Shown: positions 17,558 to 26,387, numbered from the stretch's first letter. The stretch: DNA of 64,000 bases from an uncultured Porticoccus sp. (GCF_913061305.1 NZ_CAJXST010000008.1:1-64000); one strand, 5' to 3'. Numbers and translations: made by a program. Notes: generated by a model not told the origin, from the letters alone.

Positions 17558-18679
17558 TTAGGAAACACGTTTTTTAAGAATCACAGCCGTTCGGATAGGG
17601 TTTCGGCCAAACCGGGACATTTTCAGGAAATCTTCGTGGGCGATGGGCAAGTGTTGACTGTCAAGACCGCTGGCACTCTGTTCATCGGGATCCGGGTCGG
17701 AATCGTGCACATATAAACAATCCTCATCATACCCACTCATGGTCACCCAATGAGGGGCTTTTCTACCGTCGAGGCGATAGGTACTGATCAGAATAATCGG
17801 TATGTTACCTTTCTTGAACTCGCTGATCAGATGAGAGTGATGAAAGTCTCTATACCGAACTTTTATTTTTTCTTTTTTTGCCTGCAGGACAAAATCCTGA
17901 TGGACGAGCTCCAAAACACGTTTTTTATTTTCTCCTCTCACCCCATCAATAAACAGGGTGGTTTCCTTATTAATCCAGACCTCCACGGGATAATTTCGGT
18001 GAGTGGCGGCCAAAGCCAGGCCGATGGGATGACAACCGCCGTGGCCAGATGTCATGAAAATCGTGGTGGCTTCGCGCCAGATTTGCAGTTCTTCATGCTG
18101 GGTCGGTTGATAATTTTTTGACAGTCCTCGCATGGCCATCATCAATGCGGCCGGCCCACAGGTAAAAGTCGTTGTTTGCTGTATCCAGGGAATAGCCCGA
18201 TTTTCGGCAACCGGGGGCACTGTGCGAATACATTTCTGCATACGCAGCGCATCATTGCTGTTTTCGTAGTAATGACGATAGATACCAAAGGGTTGGTATC
18301 CCATGGACTCATAGAGGGCGATTCCAGCCGTATTATCCACACTCACTTCCAGACGCAGGAACACTCTCCCGGAATCCTTACTGATCTGTTCACCGGCCTC
18401 CATCAATGCCCTGGCAATACCTTTCCCGCGATATTCAGGATCAGTAGCAATTGAATAGAGCCGTGCCAGCGTTGTACCTCTGAAGAAAATAATCAGGCTG
18501 TAACCGACAATAACGTCACCGTATTCAGCAACGATAAATGCACAGTTTTCTGCCTGTATCCAGTGCCGGAAACTGCGGCGGCTGAGCTGGTCAGTAGTGA
18601 AGCATTTATTTTCCAGCCGCAGCAAGGCACTGAGATCCTCCTGTGAAACAGGGCGTATTGATAGTGGTAGCTGATTCAT
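17558..18679 (-). CDS. GNAT acetyltransferase fused to C39-like (DUF3335) peptidase domain
   Basis: A 373-residue two-domain protein. Residues about 1-150 are a GNAT N-acetyltransferase of RimI type, with the acetyl-CoA loop PEYRGKGIARALM (80-92) and ALYESMGYQPFGIYRHYY. Residues about 160-373 match the peptidase C39-like DUF3335 domain: catalytic Cys174 in TFTCGPAALMMAM, His310 in APHWVTMSGYDED, and a following acidic HDSDPD segment. The substrate is unknown; the fusion suggests that a peptide or amine product is both cleaved and acetylated, which is inference. The start overlaps the DUF2817 peptidase stop by four bases (ATGA), so the two are co-translated. Confidence 0.8.
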   Translation of the reverse strand: MNQLPLSIRPVSQEDLSALLRLENKCFTTDQLSRRSFRHWIQAENCAFIVAEYGDVIVGYSLIIFFRGTTLARLYSIATDPEYRGKGIARALMEAGEQISKDSGRVFLRLEVSVDNTAGIALYESMGYQPFGIYRHYYENSNDALRMQKCIRTVPPVAENRAIPWIQQTTTFTCGPAALMMAMRGLSKNYQPTQHEELQIWREATTIFMTSGHGGCHPIGLALAATHRNYPVEVWINKETTLFIDGVRGENKKRVLELVHQDFVLQAKKEKIKVRYRDFHHSHLISEFKKGNIPIILISTYRLDGRKAPHWVTMSGYDEDCLYVHDSDPDPDEQSASGLDSQHLPIAHEDFLKMSRFGRNPIRTAVILKKRVS

Positions 18680-19764
18680 GAAACCCCCACAAACGCTTGA
18701 TGAAGTACTTGCCTCGCCCGAAATATCACGGCCTCACGCCAGTGGTCGTCCAAAGGGTAGAAATGCGCTTTCATCTGCTCAGCCACCACTGCCTTTGAGT
18801 GGCGGGAGGCACATTCAGAATTGGACCAGACACTGGCTTCGTCAAGGAGCGTATCAAAAAGTGCCGCAGTGCCCATTGTGCCGAACTCCAGCGTCACAAA
18901 GCAGCTCTTCGGCCCCATAACCTGATGCCATGCGTAATCGAGCAGACCCAGTTTTGGCACGGAACTGGACGTGCCTGTCGAGGGCAAACCGCAACCGGGA
19001 CCAAACCATTCAATGGCTGTCATTAAGCCATCCGTGCCCAGCGGGTGGTCACAGATAACCTCTCCGTAACCGTAGGGACCCAAACCGGTATGCAGATCGA
19101 CAACGGCGAGACGTCGTTTGGCCAGGGAGTAATGCTCTATCAGCGATTCTATAACCTGCCGACTGAAACCGGGACTTTGCCCACCGTAGAACGGTCCGGC
19201 AGGGTCATTAAACTGGCCACCACTGAACGCAATTTCGTAGGGCCGCTGGCCCACTCGCAGACAATAGCCATCCATGGCTTTAGCTCTGGCGTCTCTATCA
19301 CGGATACCAAGCAGAGGCTGCAGCTCCTCATACCCAGGATTTATCGGGAGCGGCTGACTGAAATCGATAAAATTCCGATTCACATCAATGCCCTGATCGT
19401 CACAACGACGATTATTGGCATACCCCCACGGGTTAAGCGCATTAATCATCAACATCGCCGTATGATCCGGAAGCGCTATGAGGCCATTGGCAACCATTTG
19501 CATCCAGTCAACCTGTACTCCAGTCCCGGTAAAACCTTCGATACCGTGGGTACCGCCAATTACCACCAGCACAGCTTCGGCGTCCAGATTACCGATCCAC
19601 CCGGTTTGACACAGCAGATTAATCTGTGAGGACTGAGGGAAATCAAGCCGTGTGAGCGGCAGCTGCTGGGACATAAGCGCCCTCTCCCAAAGCTCACAGC
19701 CCTGATAGTAATGGTCGGGGAAACTTTGCAGGGAAAAGCATTGGAGGGTCGATTGAAACGGCAT
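18676..19764 (-). CDS. DUF2817 M14-type zinc metallopeptidase
   Basis: A 362-residue cytoplasmic protein of the DUF2817 family, related to M14 carboxypeptidases. Visible features: zinc-binding GGTHGIEGF (His73, Glu76), the substrate-arginine region VNRNFIDF (about 128-135), the third zinc ligand in VVDLHTGLGPYG (His225) and the catalytic Glu in VTLEFGTMG (Glu293). The full catalytic set is present, so it should be active as a carboxypeptidase or amidohydrolase on a small substrate that cannot be named. It forms a two-gene operon with the downstream GNAT-C39 gene. Confidence 0.85.
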   Translation of the reverse strand: MPFQSTLQCFSLQSFPDHYYQGCELWERALMSQQLPLTRLDFPQSSQINLLCQTGWIGNLDAEAVLVVIGGTHGIEGFTGTGVQVDWMQMVANGLIALPDHTAMLMINALNPWGYANNRRCDDQGIDVNRNFIDFSQPLPINPGYEELQPLLGIRDRDARAKAMDGYCLRVGQRPYEIAFSGGQFNDPAGPFYGGQSPGFSRQVIESLIEHYSLAKRRLAVVDLHTGLGPYGYGEVICDHPLGTDGLMTAIEWFGPGCGLPSTGTSSSVPKLGLLDYAWHQVMGPKSCFVTLEFGTMGTAALFDTLLDEASVWSNSECASRHSKAVVAEQMKAHFYPLDDHWREAVIFRARQVLHQAFVGVS

Positions 19765-19924
19765 AGTAGTACCTGGAATAGATCTCGATCATAGCCTCAA
19801 TCAATATTATGGGTAAGTCACCCGGCCCCGATTAACTAAAATAAACATCGGCCAGTTTCTTCTGAACCCTGACTACCCTCACGGGTCAAAGCAGCTTAGC
19901 CAAATAGATCAACGGGCAAATCGC

Positions 19925-20521
19925 ATGATAAAAAAACTCATTTTTCTGGTTTTATTGGCTGGATTTCTCCCCGCAACCTACGCCGACACGGAAAAGGCCC
20001 TCTTTGCCGGTGGCTGCTTCTGGTGCATGGAGCCACCCTTCGACAAACTGGATGGGGTAATCAGCACCATCTCGGGTTATACCGGTGGGAAAAGCGAGAA
20101 CCCCACCTACAAAGAGGTCACCAGAGGAAAAACCGGTCATTTCGAGGTCGTCGAAGTCACCTACGACCCGAAAAAGGTCAGCTATGAGAGATTGCTGAAA
20201 ACCTTTTGGACAAATATTGACCCGGAAAATGGTAAAGGCCAGTTTTGCGACCGGGGAAGCCAGTATCTCAGTGCTATTTTCCCCCTGAATGACGAACAAA
20301 GAACCGCCGCCCGGAAGAGTAAAACTGCATTAATCGACAGCCATATCCTGAACAAGCCGATAGCCACCCGAATTCTGCCAGCCAGTAAATTTTATCCCGC
20401 TGAGGAGTATCACCAGGATTACTACCTGAAAAATCCTACTCGTTATCGTTATTACCGAAATGGTTGTGGTCGCGACACGCGACTGAAGCATCTCTGGAAT
20501 AACGTGAAGCTTCCCTTCTGA
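19925..20521 (+). CDS. msrA: Exported peptide-methionine (S)-S-oxide reductase MsrA
   Basis: A 198-residue MsrA that reduces methionine-S-sulfoxide in oxidised proteins. The active-site motif GGCFWCMEPPFD begins at residue 29 with catalytic Cys31; GYTGG, the QFCDRGSQY segment and EEYHQDYY are also present. Extra cysteines near 117 and in the C-terminal NGCGRD are candidates for resolving cysteines. Unlike most MsrA, it carries a signal peptide (MIKKLIFLVLLAGFLPATYA), so it should act in the periplasm. No msrB lies beside it. It stands alone between the DUF2817 operon and the hemN-like gene. Confidence 0.93.
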   Translation: MIKKLIFLVLLAGFLPATYADTEKALFAGGCFWCMEPPFDKLDGVISTISGYTGGKSENPTYKEVTRGKTGHFEVVEVTYDPKKVSYERLLKTFWTNIDPENGKGQFCDRGSQYLSAIFPLNDEQRTAARKSKTALIDSHILNKPIATRILPASKFYPAEEYHQDYYLKNPTRYRYYRNGCGRDTRLKHLWNNVKLPF

Positions 20522-20644
20522 CAGCATTGCGCCCGACAACCCCGTGGCACTTGATGAGACAGCAACGGTCGTAAACCGGACCTGACATCATGCCTTTCTT
20601 CCAACCATTTAATGACGGGGATCAATCGTTCTAACGTCAGAAAT

Positions 20645-20658
20645 TTGACCCATATCAT
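20645..20658. promoter_or_regulatory. Weak FNR/Anr-box-like site upstream of hemN-like/fnr pair
   Basis: The sequence TTGAC-N4-ATCAT differs from the FNR consensus TTGAT-N4-ATCAA at the inner position of one half and the outer position of the other. It is ~70 bp before the hemN-like start, a position fit for activation or autoregulation. Two mismatches make chance occurrence likely enough that this is only a candidate. Confidence 0.3.
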
Positions 20659-20726
20659 GTGGATCTTTGGCGATACCCCTTAACCTCAGTAACCAATCCT
20701 ATTGTCATCTGTGAGTCAGTCGGCAA

Positions 20727-21899
20727 ATGCACGTTGCGACGGTACCCAACAACCTGTTCTGTCCTCACTCTGATATTGAGGCAGAGTTTTTCAAATCGCT
20801 GGTCAGTTGTCCCAAGGAACAACTGAAGAAGCGACGCACGTCAATCTCACCGGTTGCGCTGAACATTTATATACCGGGTAATGCCAACAGCACTTACCCA
20901 GAACTGGTCAGCAGAGAGATCGAGCTGATTCAGCCTGTCTTCAGGTACCAACCTTTGGTGAAATTCTGGCTTAGAGACAGGCCATTACAAGGCATGAACA
21001 GGGGCGAACTCACCGAACTGGTCTTTTTGTCCAACAGTTATTTTAATCTCCGAAACAAGAAAGCCTGCGAATACGGCTTTGAATGCACGCTCACAGATAT
21101 AACCGCCGAAAAACTGGCCTTAATGAAGGGACTTCATTTTGATTGCTTTCGGCTCACCATTAATGGCGCAGTACCGCCTCACAAGCAGCAATTTACATCG
21201 ATCCTGACAACAGCCAGCGAATTTCACTTCGGAGAATGGTACTGCTGTCTGCAGGTCAATCAGGCCGACCCGGATACTTTGGACCACTGGCTTACTGAGT
21301 TAATTCGCTATCAACCGGCAGTAATTGAGCTGCAGGGGCTGCAGTCAATGGAGGGGGCCGCGACCCTCAGTCAACTCTCACGGAGAATGAGCAGTCAACA
21401 CTATCAACTTCTGGCGGATCGTTTTTTTATCATTCAAGGGCACAAACTTCTGCAGTTTCGCCTAAACAGAACTCTCCAGTACACACCCTGGGGAATGGCC
21501 AAGGACAACCTGATCGACTGGATTGGGATTGGCCTGGGCGCATTGGGTAAATTTGGTGAAGGCTACTATCAGAATACTGACTCAATTCACGATTACCGGC
21601 AGGCGCTTGATGAAAAGCACCTCCCTGTGCACTGCACCGGGCTCTTTCCAGATCATCAACCGCAAAATCTGCCACCCTGGCAACTGGTCAATCAGTTGCT
21701 CTGTTTTCATCGGGTGCATCTGAGCAGTTGTGATCTAACCATCAAGTTATGCCCGGAACTCACCAAACTTTTCCAGAATGCTCTGTCTATGGGCTGGCTC
21801 ACCAGAGAATGTGATTATCTGCTGCTATCTAGTCAGGGTCTCGACCATCTCCGATATTTCTGCGATAGTCTCCAGGCGTGTCGATGTAACGGTCATTAA
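20727..21899 (+). CDS. HemN-like protein lacking the radical-SAM cluster motif
   Basis: A 390-residue protein that aligns in outline with oxygen-independent coproporphyrinogen III oxidase (HemN). The C-terminal part is closest: LIDWIGIGLGALGKFGEGYYQN (about 262-283, given here as two blocks LIDWIGIGLG and ALGKFGEGYYQN) and the following DYRQALDEKHLPV match HemN's GxGxSAI...YAQN...YY region, and HYQLLADRFF matches its YxFIGMDHF. The N-terminal region has LNIYIPG where HemN has the YVHIPFC start of the CxxxCxxC cluster, and WLRDRPLQGM where HemN has GGGTP. Both the [4Fe-4S]/SAM ligands and the SAM loop are lost, so it should not be a radical-SAM enzyme. Its last base overlaps a possible fnr start, so the genes may be coupled. 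Function unknown; possibly regulatory. Confidence 0.68.
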   Translation: MHVATVPNNLFCPHSDIEAEFFKSLVSCPKEQLKKRRTSISPVALNIYIPGNANSTYPELVSREIELIQPVFRYQPLVKFWLRDRPLQGMNRGELTELVFLSNSYFNLRNKKACEYGFECTLTDITAEKLALMKGLHFDCFRLTINGAVPPHKQQFTSILTTASEFHFGEWYCCLQVNQADPDTLDHWLTELIRYQPAVIELQGLQSMEGAATLSQLSRRMSSQHYQLLADRFFIIQGHKLLQFRLNRTLQYTPWGMAKDNLIDWIGIGLGALGKFGEGYYQNTDSIHDYRQALDEKHLPVHCTGLFPDHQPQNLPPWQLVNQLLCFHRVHLSSCDLTIKLCPELTKLFQNALSMGWLTRECDYLLLSSQGLDHLRYFCDSLQACRCNGH

Positions 21900-21949
21900 T
21901 GACCGACATCATGATCGTCGCTATAATGAGACATAATAGGCTCAGAGAG

Positions 21950-22669
21950 ATGTCGATGGATTCGGTCTGCCCCCACAATAATACATTCCACTGCGGTGAC
22001 TGCCGTATGAATGCACTCTGTCTCCCGCTTGCACTGCAAACCAAGGAGGTGGAACGCCTGGATGAGATCATCCAGCGAGGCAAACCTCTTCAAAAGGACC
22101 ACCATATCTACCATGCTGGAGAAGAGTTCAACTCTGTCTTTGCGGTTCGCAGTGGCTCAATTAAAAGCTATACGATTAGCAATAACGGCCAGGAACAGGT
22201 GACTGGATTTCACCTCCCGGGGGAGATATTCGGTATGGATGGTATAGGCCAGAACCGATACACCAATTCTGCCGTCGCGATGGAAACCTCTGCCGTCTGC
22301 GAAATCCCCTTCAACCGTCTCCAGGACCTGAGCATTGCAATCCCCACGCTGCAACGCCACTTTTTCCAATTGATGAGCCTGGAGATTACCGGTGACCAAC
22401 AACTCCTTAGCCTGCTCAGCAAAAATACGGCCGAAGAGCGGGTGGCAACACTGTTGATGAGTATTTCAAACCGCAATCTTCGACGCAAGCTTTCCGCAAC
22501 AAGGTTCAGGTTACCGATGTCACGTGCAGACATTGGCAACTACCTGGGACTGACTGTAGAGACAGTCAGTCGGGTTTTCAGCCGCTTTCAAAAACAGACA
22601 TTGCTGAAGGTCGACAAAAAAGAAGTAGAACTACTCAATCTGGACAAACTACGCGAGTTGGCCAACTAG
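21950..22669 (+). CDS. fnr: Fnr/Anr oxygen-sensing transcription regulator
   Basis: A CRP/FNR-family regulator of about 239 residues. All four [4Fe-4S] ligands of FNR are present: HCGDCRMNALC gives three, and the fourth is in SAVCEIPFNRL. The cyclic-nucleotide-like domain (AVRSGSIKSYTIS, VTGFHLPGEIFG) is followed by a DNA-binding helix LGLTVETVSRVFSRF, whose recognition residues E-SR match TTGAT half-sites. Translation could start at ATG 21950 or 21956 (AGAGAG upstream); an open frame reaches back to 21899, where it touches the hemN-like stop. It controls the aerobic-to-anaerobic switch. In relatives anr is adjacent to a functional hemN, here replaced by a degenerate version. Confidence 0.93.
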   Translation: MSMDSVCPHNNTFHCGDCRMNALCLPLALQTKEVERLDEIIQRGKPLQKDHHIYHAGEEFNSVFAVRSGSIKSYTISNNGQEQVTGFHLPGEIFGMDGIGQNRYTNSAVAMETSAVCEIPFNRLQDLSIAIPTLQRHFFQLMSLEITGDQQLLSLLSKNTAEERVATLLMSISNRNLRRKLSATRFRLPMSRADIGNYLGLTVETVSRVFSRFQKQTLLKVDKKEVELLNLDKLRELAN

Positions 22670-22718
22670 GATTTTTCAATTAATCCCTTGTTCTGGTTTT
22701 TGATGGATACACGCACAA

Positions 22719-22745
22719 AAAAGCCGGTTTCATAAACCGGCTTTT
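22719..22745. terminator. Bidirectional terminator between fnr and ompW
   Basis: A 12-bp perfect inverted repeat (AAAAGCCGGTTT and AAACCGGCTTTT) with a 3-base loop. The A and T runs on each arm make it work in both directions, which suits its place between convergent fnr and ompW. Confidence 0.85.
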
Positions 22746-22771
22746 GTGCAACTAGCTAACCAAGTTCTTAG

Positions 22772-23464
22772 TTAAAACTTGTAGCCTATACCCACCATAT
22801 AGACCAGTGGATCAATATCCACCTTGGTCTTCACCTCGGCACCCGGGAAATTGAATTTCGCATCGGTATCGATATCGATATACCACACTGCGGCATTAAC
22901 TACCCAGCGGTCAGTCAATGCGTAATCCATGCCCAGTTCAAACGCCACACCCCAAGAATCATCAAGTTTCAACTTCCCCTTGCCAAGAACGCCCTCGAGC
23001 TCACTGCCCACATCTTCCTCAAAGAATTTCGTATAGTTGACACCAACACCCGCGTAGGGCTGAAACTTAGACTCTGAATGCATAGGGAAGTATTGTAGCG
23101 TCAGGGTAGGAGGCAAGTGCTTGGTAGAACCCGCATTAAGTCTATCAGCGTTGCCAGCCAACTTGGCCTTAATATCGTGTTTAAAGGGCGTCGCTGCCAA
23201 AAGCCCTAAACCCAGGTGATCTGTCAACATATAGGTAAAAGTCAAACCCAACTGCGTATCGGAGTCCACATAGGCCTTGCTGCCAGGCAAGGCGGTTCCA
23301 TTGACCTTTAACCTGCTACTGTCATCATTTGGATCAACTGTTGCCGCACCTGCACGGACAATAAAATCCCCCGTTTCATAGGCCATAGCACCAGAAGTCC
23401 CGACCAAAAGACTCCCGACGAGGGTCGCATGAATCGCCAGCGATAATGCTTTTTGCTTGAACAT
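22772..23464 (-). CDS. ompW: OmpW family outer-membrane protein
   Basis: A 230-residue 8-stranded beta-barrel protein. A signal peptide ends near SGAMA; the mature protein begins YETGDFIVRAGAATVDPND, the usual OmpW start, and ends in the outer-membrane signature YMVGIGYKF with terminal Phe. Strands such as LGLTFTYMLTDHLGLGLLAATPF and LQYFPMHSE are typical of the family. It forms a narrow hydrophobic channel for small hydrophobic molecules. GGAGAAAG precedes the start. In Escherichia coli ompW is FNR-controlled, and here a FNR-like site lies ~70 bp upstream with the fnr gene next door. Confidence 0.95.
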   Translation of the reverse strand: MFKQKALSLAIHATLVGSLLVGTSGAMAYETGDFIVRAGAATVDPNDDSSRLKVNGTALPGSKAYVDSDTQLGLTFTYMLTDHLGLGLLAATPFKHDIKAKLAGNADRLNAGSTKHLPPTLTLQYFPMHSESKFQPYAGVGVNYTKFFEEDVGSELEGVLGKGKLKLDDSWGVAFELGMDYALTDRWVVNAAVWYIDIDTDAKFNFPGAEVKTKVDIDPLVYMVGIGYKF

Positions 23465-23530
23465 TTACTTTCTCCAGAAAGGTAGCACTAAAAGACAAGG
23501 CCATTAAACCAAGAGCTTCACTACCACCAT

Positions 23531-23544
23531 TTGATCTGGATTAA
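23531..23544. promoter_or_regulatory. FNR/Anr box in the ompW promoter
   Basis: TTGAT-CTGG-ATTAA matches the FNR consensus TTGAT-N4-ATCAA at nine of ten defined positions and is centred ~73 bp upstream of the ompW start codon, where an activator of a class II promoter would sit if the transcript starts ~30 bp before the ATG. Confidence 0.6.
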
Positions 23545-23562
23545 GTAAACAGAATCATCGAC

Positions 23563-23576
23563 TTGCGCTAGATCAA
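23563..23576. promoter_or_regulatory. Second, weaker FNR-like site upstream of ompW
   Basis: TTGCG-CTAG-ATCAA has one perfect half-site and one with two mismatches, 32 bp (about three helical turns) from the better box. It overlaps the end of the DUF4399 gene by a few bases. Candidate only. Confidence 0.3.
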
Positions 23577-23995
23577 TACACCTTAATGATTATTGGCTCA
23601 GAAAGTACTGGAGGCTTGTGCGGGACATGGGAATGGTCTCCGAGTAATAATTGTAGTCTATGCTCTCCCGGGGGCAGCTCAATACTCACTTCAGTCTGGC
23701 CACCACCAAAATGACGGTGTTGATCGTCAGCCGGGATTGGCTTATCCATATCGGGCAACTGTTGGACGTTGACCAATAGATGATGGTGCCCTGTATGCTC
23801 CCGTTGGACACCCGCAGGAGCAACACCGATACCACGCAGGCCGAATCGTACCGTTACCGGACTGCTCACAGTTTCTCCGTCTTTGGGCGAAATAATGTAG
23901 GCCTTCATACCACCGGAGTCTGTCGCTCCACCCGCATGGATTGTCGGTGACAGAATCACCAGTGCCGCAATCAAAATACCTGTTATTTTTTTCAT
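23573..23995 (-). CDS. DUF4399 periplasmic protein
   Basis: A 140-residue protein; the start is ATG 23995, preceded by GAGG, which gives a signal peptide (MKKITGILIAALVILSPTIHA in two parts: MKKITGILIAAL, VILSPTIHA). The mature protein matches the DUF4399 family, with VRFGLRGIGVAPAGV, TGHHHLLVN, HFGGGQTEVSIELPPGEH and LLLGDHSHVPHKPPV. The many conserved histidines (HHH, HRHFGGG, DHSHVPH) look like a metal site, probably copper or zinc, but this is inference. The longer reading frame up to 24316 lies across bolA and is not credible. Ends next to the ompW promoter. Confidence 0.85.
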   Translation of the reverse strand: MKKITGILIAALVILSPTIHAGGATDSGGMKAYIISPKDGETVSSPVTVRFGLRGIGVAPAGVQREHTGHHHLLVNVQQLPDMDKPIPADDQHRHFGGGQTEVSIELPPGEHRLQLLLGDHSHVPHKPPVLSEPIIIKVY

Positions 23996-24083
23996 CTTAT
24001 ACCTCGTTATCGTCATCCACGAATCGTTGTTAGCTATACAGCATTGCAAATGAGAGGGATGAATAGAAATGCGATCTCCGCAA

Positions 24084-24398
24084 TCAACCATTTTTTCCCA
24101 TACAGGCCGGTGACGAAGGTGCACTCTCCTGCTCTCGCCATTCGTCAGGTGTGAAGATATGCAGTGCCAGAGCATGGACGCCACCAGCCAGCTCAGCAGA
24201 TAGCAGCTGGTACACCCGCTGATGGCGCTGTACGGCCCGCATCCCCTCAAATAAATCAGAGACGATGACCAGTTTAAAGTGCGTTTCTGAATCTGCGGGG
24301 ACCGCATGCATGTCACTCTCGTTGAGCACTTGCAGGAAATCCGGTGTAAACGCCGCTGTCAGTTTGTTTTCGATGGTCTGTTGAACTTGCAAGGTCAC
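24084..24398 (-). CDS. bolA: BolA family protein
   Basis: A 104-residue BolA-type protein from a GTG start at 24398 (GAGG adjacent). It has the class II KH-like core: ETHFKLVIVSDLFEGMRAVQRHQRVYQLL with the conserved histidine in RHQ, and LAGGVHALALHIFTPDEW. BolA proteins bind Fe-S monothiol glutaredoxins and act in iron homeostasis and cell-shape or biofilm control. It is divergent from argS and upstream of the DUF4399 gene on the same strand (88 bp gap). Confidence 0.92.
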   Translation of the reverse strand: MTLQVQQTIENKLTAAFTPDFLQVLNESDMHAVPADSETHFKLVIVSDLFEGMRAVQRHQRVYQLLSAELAGGVHALALHIFTPDEWREQESAPSSPACMGKNG

Positions 24399-24650
24399 CT
24401 CGGATGAATATGAATTGTTTAACGCGGAACAGCATAAATGCGACGACTATTCGAGCAGGGTTATGGTCGGGGAATTGGCGTCAACTCACACCTCGATCAG
24501 GAGAAAGCCAAGCAACACCGGATTTCTGTCAGGTATACCCATGCTCTTCGACTATACTGGCAGGCCCTGTATCCATCAACAGCAACCACTGGCTTTTTGG
24601 ATACGGGGGGCTACAATCCCGTTTTCATTTAACAAGACACACCCTGCCAT

Positions 24651-26387
24651 ATGAGTATTAAAACCCTGATTGAACAACGCGTAAGGGCTGCCATGTCGGC
24701 ATCGGGCATTCCTGATGATTGCCCAACCAATATCACACTCAGTACCAGACCCGAGTTTGGTGACTTTCAGGCCAATGGCGCCATGGCGGCGGCCAAGCGG
24801 CAAAAAAGCAACCCGCGGGACTTGGCAGCCAGGATTGTCAAGCATCTCAACCTGAATGATATTGCCGATCATGTGGATATTGCCGGCCCCGGATTTATTA
24901 ATATTCACTTGTCAAACCGCTTCATTGCCGACCAACTACAAACACTGAGCGAAGATGAAAAGCTCGGCGTACAGGTGTCGAATCAACAAAAAATTGTCGT
25001 TGACTATTCCGGGCCCAACCTGGCCAAGGAAATGCACGTGGGCCATCTGCGCAGCACGATTATCGGCGATGCTGTGGTTCGCACCCTCGAGTTCCTGGGC
25101 CACGACGTAGTTCGCCAAAATCACATGGGGGATTGGGGCACCCAATTTGGCATGCTGATCGCCGAGCTTGAGGAACATTTGGGTGAAGGGGAGCGGCCTG
25201 AACTGGCTCTGGGAGATCTGGAGGTTTTTTATCAACAGGCCAAACAGCATTTTGACAAAGATGAACAATTTGCGCAGAAGGCCCGTCAATACGTGGTCAA
25301 ACTGCAATCGGGTGACCACCACTGTCGCCAGCTTTGGCAGCGTTTTATCGACATTTCAATCACACACAGTGAGGCCGTCTACCTGAATCTTAATGTCACG
25401 CTGAAACACAGTGATATCAAGGCAGAAAGCGCCTATAACGATGACCTGGCTGGAATTATTGAATCTCTACAGCAACAGCATCTTCTGGTAGAAGACCAGG
25501 GAGCAAAGGTCGTCTTTCTGGAAGAGCTGGCAGACAGGACGGGCAAACCCAGCCCCGTTATTGTGCAGAAATCTGACGGAGGATTTCTCTACGCAACAAC
25601 CGACCTTGCTGCACTGCGTCACCGTAGCGCGGCATTACATGCGAATCGTATTCTGTACTTTATCGATGCCAGGCAATCACTGCACATGAAACAAGTATTT
25701 ACACTGGCCAAAAAAGCCGGGTTTGTAAATGCAGAGATAGCATTGGAGCACCTCCCCTTCGGCACGATGATGGGGAAGGATGGCAAACCGTTCAAAACGC
25801 GCACTGGCGGCACCGTCAAGCTGACAGAACTGCTTCAGGAAGGCGTTGAACGTGCCTGCACATTAGTCAGGGAGAAAAATCCCGATCTCGGTATCGATGA
25901 GGTTGCTGCAATTGGGCGAAAAGTGGGCATTGGTGCCATCAAGTACGCAGACTTGAGTAAAACACGTACCAATGACTACATTTTTGACTGGGACAGCATG
26001 CTCAGTTTTGAAGGCAATACCGCACCCTATCTGCAATATGCCTATACCCGGATCCGCAGTATTTTTCGCCGGGCTGACATCGACTTCGATTGTTCAACAG
26101 GAAACATCGTTGTTACCACACAACAGGAAAAAGATCTGGCCCTGAAGCTATTGCAGTTCAGTACCGTACTAGAACAGCTGGCTTTAGAGGGCTACCCTCA
26201 CCTTCTCTGCAGTTACCTCTATGACCTGGCCAGCAGTTTCATGACGTTTTATGAGCACTGCCCGATCCTTAGGCAAGATGTAGCAGAGGACACTCGAGCA
26301 AGCCGTCTTGGCATTGCCCAGCTCACCGCCAGAGTAATGGCCAAAGGTCTGGACCTGCTCGGTATTGAGGTGATGGAGCAAATGTAA
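24651..26387 (+). CDS. argS: Arginyl-tRNA synthetase
   Basis: A 578-residue class I aminoacyl-tRNA synthetase that charges tRNA-Arg. Visible: N-terminal Add1 domain, the HIGH-type motif [15 protein letters not shown] (near 124-138), GDWGTQFG, the KMSKS-equivalent region [17 protein letters not shown], and the C-terminal DALR anticodon-binding domain ([13 protein letters not shown] onward). The sequence ends LGIEVMEQM as in proteobacterial ArgS. Length is normal. The 252-bp region before it has no supported gene and holds the divergent bolA/argS promoters. Confidence 0.97.
   Translation: MSIKTLIEQRVRAAMSASGIPDDCPTNITLSTRPEFGDFQANGAMAAAKRQKSNPRDLAARIVKHLNLNDIADHVDIAGPGFINIHLSNRFIADQLQTLSEDEKLGVQVSNQQKIVVDYSGPNLAKEMHVGHLRSTIIGDAVVRTLEFLGHDVVRQNHMGDWGTQFGMLIAELEEHLGEGERPELALGDLEVFYQQAKQHFDKDEQFAQKARQYVVKLQSGDHHCRQLWQRFIDISITHSEAVYLNLNVTLKHSDIKAESAYNDDLAGIIESLQQQHLLVEDQGAKVVFLEELADRTGKPSPVIVQKSDGGFLYATTDLAALRHRSAALHANRILYFIDARQSLHMKQVFTLAKKAGFVNAEIALEHLPFGTMMGKDGKPFKTRTGGTVKLTELLQEGVERACTLVREKNPDLGIDEVAAIGRKVGIGAIKYADLSKTRTNDYIFDWDSMLSFEGNTAPYLQYAYTRIRSIFRRADIDFDCSTGNIVVTTQQEKDLALKLLQFSTVLEQLALEGYPHLLCSYLYDLASSFMTFYEHCPILRQDVAEDTRASRLGIAQLTARVMAKGLDLLGIEVMEQM

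Noticed and set aside
24567-24582. LexA-box-like CTGT-N8-ACAG upstream of argS
   Set aside because: Inner bases do not fit the AT-alternating LexA core, argS is not a usual SOS gene, and one such match is expected by chance in a window this size.
24415-24654. Short open frames between bolA and argS
   Set aside because: Several overlapping frames of 60-85 codons without ribosome binding site or recognisable motif; the region is more likely the divergent promoter area.
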